A stretch of DNA of 64,000 nucleotides from positions 1-64,000 of the forward strand of contig NZ_CACSKB010000020.1 in the NCBI RefSeq assembly GCF_902706225.1. Direction: 5' to 3'. The notes beneath the pieces were generated by a model that was not told the DNA's origin, ran no database searches, and saw nothing but the letters and a program-made list of their open reading frames with translations. Below are positions 60,456-64,000 of this stretch, piece by piece. The position numbers were made by a program, and so were the translations under genes. Origin of the DNA: Microbacterium sp. 18062. Its GTDB lineage: Bacteria > Actinomycetota > Actinomycetes > Actinomycetales > Microbacteriaceae. Numbering within the stretch: the first letter of the stretch is position 1; every line of letters begins with the position of its first letter.

Positions 60456-61972
60456 GCGCCATGCTGCCCGAGGCGGCCGAGTACATCGTCGTGGGCGGCG
60501 GCACCGCCGGCAACGTCGTGGCAGCCCGCCTCGCCGAGGCGGGCAAGGACGTTCTCGTGCTCGAGGCGGGTCCGGACTTCGGTGCGCAGGGCTCGCCCGC
60601 CTGGCCCGCCGACATCCTCGACGCCACCCGGCTCGGCCGCTCGCACGACTGGGGCTACGACTCCGGCGACACCTACCCGTGGACCGTCGGCTTCGAGCGC
60701 GCCCGCGCGATCGGCGGGTCGAGCGACTTCAACGGCTGCACGCAGACCTGGGGCCACCGGCGCGACTACGACGCCTGGTCCGAGTCCGGGCTCACCGGCT
60801 GGGCCGCCGACGACCTGCTCCCGCTGTTCGAGGAGGGCACGCGCCGAATGCGGGTGCGCCGCTACGTCGCGGACGAGCTCACCCCCTGGCAGCACGCCTG
60901 GTACGACGCCGCCCCCGCGGTCGGCATGCCGCGGGTCGCGACGCTCAACGACCTCGACGAGGCGGCCGGCTTCGCCCCGGAGGACGTCAACATCCAGGAC
61001 GGCGTGCGCGTCAACTCCGCCTTCGCCTACCTGGACCCCGTCCGGGAGCTGCCGAACCTCGCGATCGTCGGCGAGGCGCTGGTCGATCGGGTGATCGTGG
61101 CGGACGGGCGGGCGACCGGCGTGGTCGTGCAGCACCGTGGCGAGAGCGTCACGGTCCACGCCGGCACGGTCGTGCTCGCCGGCGGCGCCTACAACTCCCC
61201 GACGGTGCTGCTGCGCTCGGGCGTCGGCCCCTATGCGCAGCTGGCGCCGCTCGGCATCCCGCTCGTGCAGCACCTGCCGGGTGTGGGGGAGAACCTGCAC
61301 GATCAGCCGTTCCTGCTCATGAGCTTCGAGGGCTCCGACGCCATGAGCGCGCGGATGGATGCCGCACGCTCGGCGGGATGGGCGCCCGACGAGCAGGCGA
61401 TGGGCAAGGCGGCGTCCAGCGTCGAGACCGAGGCGTTCGACCTGCACTTCCTGCCGTACAGCCCCACCCACCGCGGTGACCTCACACGGTGGAGCATCGG
61501 CACGTCGGCCCTGCTGCCGCGCTCGCGCGGACACGTGCGGCTGCGCAGCGCCGACCCCGAGGCGAAGCCCGTGATCGACCACCGCTTCCTCACCGACCCC
61601 GAGGGGATCGATGTGCGGATGCTGATGGACGGGGCCGAGATCCTCCGCGAGCTCGCCGCATCGCCCGCGCTGGCGCCCCTGGTCGGCACGGAGCTGCACC
61701 CGGGCCCGGATACCTTCGGCCGAGAGGAGCTGGCGGCGCACCTGTACGCCAACCCCGACAACTACTGGCACCCGGTGGGCACCTGCCGGATGGGCGTCGC
61801 CGCCGACCCGCTCGCCGTCGTCGACGCGCGGGCCCAGGTGCTCGGCGTGGAGGGCCTGCGCGTCGCGGACTGCTCGATCATGCCCACCATCCCGCGGGCG
61901 ACCACCGCGATGCCGGCGATCGTGATGGGGGAGAAGGTCGCCGCCATGCTGCTGGAGGAGGCGTCGGCATGA
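60452..61972 (+). CDS. GMC-family oxidoreductase (choline dehydrogenase-like)
   Basis: 506 residues, FAD-dependent alcohol oxidation. The FAD motif is YIVVGGGTAGNVVAARLAEA, GMC signatures are RARAIGGSSDFNG and GGAYNSPTVLLRSGVGP, and the C-terminal His in NYWHPVGTCRMG is the catalytic base region, with TTAMPAIVMGEK at the end. It probably oxidises an alcohol intermediate to the aldehyde taken by the aldehyde dehydrogenase (inference). Confidence 0.93.
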   Translation: MSAMLPEAAEYIVVGGGTAGNVVAARLAEAGKDVLVLEAGPDFGAQGSPAWPADILDATRLGRSHDWGYDSGDTYPWTVGFERARAIGGSSDFNGCTQTWGHRRDYDAWSESGLTGWAADDLLPLFEEGTRRMRVRRYVADELTPWQHAWYDAAPAVGMPRVATLNDLDEAAGFAPEDVNIQDGVRVNSAFAYLDPVRELPNLAIVGEALVDRVIVADGRATGVVVQHRGESVTVHAGTVVLAGGAYNSPTVLLRSGVGPYAQLAPLGIPLVQHLPGVGENLHDQPFLLMSFEGSDAMSARMDAARSAGWAPDEQAMGKAASSVETEAFDLHFLPYSPTHRGDLTRWSIGTSALLPRSRGHVRLRSADPEAKPVIDHRFLTDPEGIDVRMLMDGAEILRELAASPALAPLVGTELHPGPDTFGREELAAHLYANPDNYWHPVGTCRMGVAADPLAVVDARAQVLGVEGLRVADCSIMPTIPRATTAMPAIVMGEKVAAMLLEEASA

Positions 61973-63390
61973 CCGCGCTGACCGGGCTGACCACCCGTGC
62001 GCTGGCCGACGGCATCCGCACGGGCCGGTTCAGCTCCGAGGAGGTCGTCGCGGCGCACCTGGCGCGCATCGACGAGATCGACCCCGCCGTGAACGCGATC
62101 GTGTCCTACCGCCCGGACGACGCGCTCGCCCAGGCGCGGGTGCGCGATCGGGAGCTCGCCGCCGGCGTCATCCGCGGACCCCTTCACGGCGTCCCCACCG
62201 CCGTGAAGGACCTCATGGATGTCGCGGGGCTCCCCACCACCCACGGCTCGCGCATCTACGCGGAGAACGTCGCCACCGCCGACAGCGTCATCGTCGGCCG
62301 CATCCGCGACGCCGGCGCCGTGTTCGTCGGCAAGACCAACACCCCCGAGTTCGGGGCCGGATCCCACACCTTCAACGAGGTGTTCGGCGCCACCCGCAAC
62401 CCCTACGACCTCTCCCGCTCCGCCGGCGGCTCGAGCGGGGGCGCGGCGGCCGCGGTCACCTCGGGCATGCTGCCGTTCGCGGATGCCTCGGACCTCGGCG
62501 GCAGCATCCGCAACCCCGCCTCGTTCGGCAATCTGGTGGGCCTGCGTCCCACGGCGGGCCGGGTCGCGTCCGCCCGGCCGGGCAACGCCTGGGACCCGGG
62601 ATCCGTGCTCGGAGTCCTCACGCGCGACGTGCTCGACACCGCGCTGCTGCTCTCGGTCATCGCGGGCCCGGAGCGGCGTGCGCCGATGTCGATCGACGAG
62701 GATCCCTCGCTGTTCCGCTCGCTCTCGCCGCGATCGTTCCGCGGGGCGAGGGTCGCGTACTCGCCCGACCTCGGCGGTCTGCCCCTCGATCCCGAGGTGC
62801 GCGCGGCGACGGAGGCCGCGGCGCAGCTCGCGGCGGGGCTGGGAGCCGACGTGGTCGAGGTCGACATCGACCTCGGCGAGGCCGACCTCGTGTTCGAGAC
62901 GTTCCGCTCGCTCGAGTTCTTCGACGGACACGGCGAGGACGCCCGCCTGCACCCCGAGCTGGTCAAGCAGACCGTGCGCGACGACGTGGCGTGGGCGACG
63001 GAGTTCGACGCGGAGCGGATCGTGCGCGCTGCCGCTGCCCGCACCCGCATGTTCCGGCGGTTCCAGGCGCTGTTCGACGACTACGACCTGCTGCTGGCGC
63101 CGTGCGTGCAGGTGCTGCCGTTCCCGGTCGAGTGGGAGTACCCGATCGAGGTCGATGGCGTGGCGATGGAGCGGTACTACACGTGGCAGCGCTCGTGCAG
63201 CCGGATCACCGCGACCGCCATGCCCGCGCTGTCGATGCCGATGTCGTTCTCGGGCGGCGGCCTGCCGATCGGTGTGCAGTTCGTGGGTCCCTACCGCGGC
63301 GACCGGCTGCTGCTGGAGTTCGCCCTCACCTGGGAGAGCGCCGTGGCCGACGTGATGGCCCGTCGCCCCGTGCTCGCTGCCGAGGCGTGA
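61969..63390 (+). CDS. Amidase (amidase-signature family)
   Basis: 473 residues. The Ser-cisSer-Lys triad is visible: Lys in PTAVKDLMDVAG near residue 80, cis-Ser in SRSAGGSSGGAAAAV near 155 and nucleophile Ser in ASDLGGSIRNPASFGN near 178. It hydrolyses an amide, releasing ammonia or an amine. Last gene of the operon; overlaps the GMC gene stop by four bases. 63391-63499 shows no gene. Confidence 0.94.
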   Translation: MTALTGLTTRALADGIRTGRFSSEEVVAAHLARIDEIDPAVNAIVSYRPDDALAQARVRDRELAAGVIRGPLHGVPTAVKDLMDVAGLPTTHGSRIYAENVATADSVIVGRIRDAGAVFVGKTNTPEFGAGSHTFNEVFGATRNPYDLSRSAGGSSGGAAAAVTSGMLPFADASDLGGSIRNPASFGNLVGLRPTAGRVASARPGNAWDPGSVLGVLTRDVLDTALLLSVIAGPERRAPMSIDEDPSLFRSLSPRSFRGARVAYSPDLGGLPLDPEVRAATEAAAQLAAGLGADVVEVDIDLGEADLVFETFRSLEFFDGHGEDARLHPELVKQTVRDDVAWATEFDAERIVRAAAARTRMFRRFQALFDDYDLLLAPCVQVLPFPVEWEYPIEVDGVAMERYYTWQRSCSRITATAMPALSMPMSFSGGGLPIGVQFVGPYRGDRLLLEFALTWESAVADVMARRPVLAAEA

Positions 63391-63499
63391 TGGGTGCGCC
63401 GCGCCCCTTCGTCTCGAAGCTTCCCGCCTCGCCCAGGGGCCGAGGCGGGATGGTTCCGGGGCCGGCTTCTGTGCGCTCCTGCGGGACGGACGAGTCCGG

Positions 63500-64000
63500 T
63501 CAGTCCTCGAACAGCGCGAAGATGCGGATCTCCACGCTCTCGCGCGGCGGCACGTCGGGCGGCGCCGTGGGGTTCACGAACGCGCTGTGCGGCACCGGCT
63601 CGTCGTAGGCGGTGTCGAAGGTGCGGAAGAGAAGCGCGTCGTCACGGGTCATGTCCCACGCGGAGAGCCATCTGTGCGCGGGGTTGTGCACGTAGGCCTG
63701 GGTCTCCCACTGCCGATCGCCGGTCCGCGTGGTGAGCACGATGTCGCACAGCTGCGTGTCGCCCGGGTCGACCGACTGCGTGTCGCACACTGCCAGCGGC
63801 CAGTCCTGCGGCGGCGCCGAGAACGGGCGCCAGACGTTGAAGATGGCCCATCGGCGCTCGCGCCAGTGCTCCGCCTCCTCGGGCAGATACCAGTCGAGAT
63901 AGGTCTGCGCGCCCTTCGGGCTCACGTCCGCGTGCACGAAGGAGCCGGTCATCATCGACGCCGCGCCGCGCCGGTCGACGGGTGCGCTCGAGCGGAGCCC
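63500..64000 (-). CDS. CmcJ/NvfI-type oxidoreductase (AsaB-like), 5' end outside the window
   Basis: The visible C-terminal 166 residues include HWRERRWAIFNVWRPF, QDWPLAVCDTQSVDPGDTQL and PRESVEIRIFALFED, matching the CmcJ/NvfI/AsaB family of proposed non-heme-iron-like oxidoreductases or methoxylase partners. The frame is open to the window edge, and an internal ATG at 63955 is unlikely to be the start because family members have about 100 more residues before VHADVSPKGA. It faces the amidase operon. Confidence 0.85.
   Translation of the reverse strand, partial: GLRSSAPVDRRGAASMMTGSFVHADVSPKGAQTYLDWYLPEEAEHWRERRWAIFNVWRPFSAPPQDWPLAVCDTQSVDPGDTQLCDIVLTTRTGDRQWETQAYVHNPAHRWLSAWDMTRDDALLFRTFDTAYDEPVPHSAFVNPTAPPDVPPRESVEIRIFALFED

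Overview
The window is about 64 kb of very GC-rich actinobacterial chromosome. It most likely comes from Microbacterium or a close relative in the Microbacteriaceae. Pointers are the roughly 70% GC coding style, several genes whose start codon lies 6-8 bases after a TAGACT-like -10 box (leaderless mRNAs), a short protein resembling a Microbacteriaceae-restricted family (41333-41638), and the recurring word GGATGC/GCATCC in ordinary genes. No rRNA genes, CRISPR arrays or replication origin are visible.

Layout. (1) 1-15365 is ordinary chromosome: a LacI-controlled sugar ABC importer, phosphoglucomutase, prephenate dehydratase (pheA), a luciferase-like oxidoreductase, a DNA photolyase, a lipid kinase, serS with a HAD phosphatase, tRNA-Ser(UGA), two tandem LytR-CpsA-Psr cell-wall ligases and tRNA-Ser(GCU). 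(2) 15333-30977 is a 15.6 kb island in the 3' end of tRNA-Ser(GCU). It is bounded by a 43-bp imperfect direct repeat (39/43 identical), with a tyrosine integrase and an excisionase next to the tRNA. Inside are two broken IS3 elements, a TetR/SDR/EthD module, a truncated hydrolase, an ABC exporter module with a winged-helix regulator, a serine recombinase lacking its catalytic domain beside another IS3 fragment, and a Phd/PIN toxin-antitoxin pair. (3) Just past the island are two decayed host genes: an SdpI-like gene broken by a 53-bp tandem duplication and an epoxide hydrolase remnant. (4) 32139-43826 holds a GntR-linked SsuABC/TauABC-like importer, two esterase-like hydrolases with a TetR regulator, an SDR, a glycerate kinase, a MarR regulator, small family proteins and a multiply broken DUF2252 gene. 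(5) 43911-64000 is a large catabolic region.

The catabolic region is the most interesting part. On one side are a class II glutamine amidotransferase-like protein whose catalytic Cys is Ser, a class V aminotransferase, a sarcosine-oxidase-like flavoprotein, a gamma-glutamyltransferase and a copper amine oxidase. On the other side, beyond a GntR regulator, runs a tightly packed series: PDR/VanB-type reductase, Rieske oxygenase, glutamine-synthetase-like ligase, aldehyde dehydrogenase, two phosphotriesterase-family hydrolases, isochorismatase-family hydrolase, GMC oxidoreductase and amidase. Two separate promoters, upstream of 44778 and of 52343, each carry two GGATCC-centred boxes exactly 21 bp apart. 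This suggests the GntR regulator controls both arms as one regulon. The gene content fits breakdown of an amine or amide through a gamma-glutamylated intermediate that is then oxygenated; the substrate cannot be read from the sequence.

A family of intergenic repeats begins directly at the TGA stop codons of several + strand genes (5797, 12028, 40196, 41107, with smaller relatives at 48639, 51220 and 56194). These probably act as terminators or are a mobile palindromic repeat.
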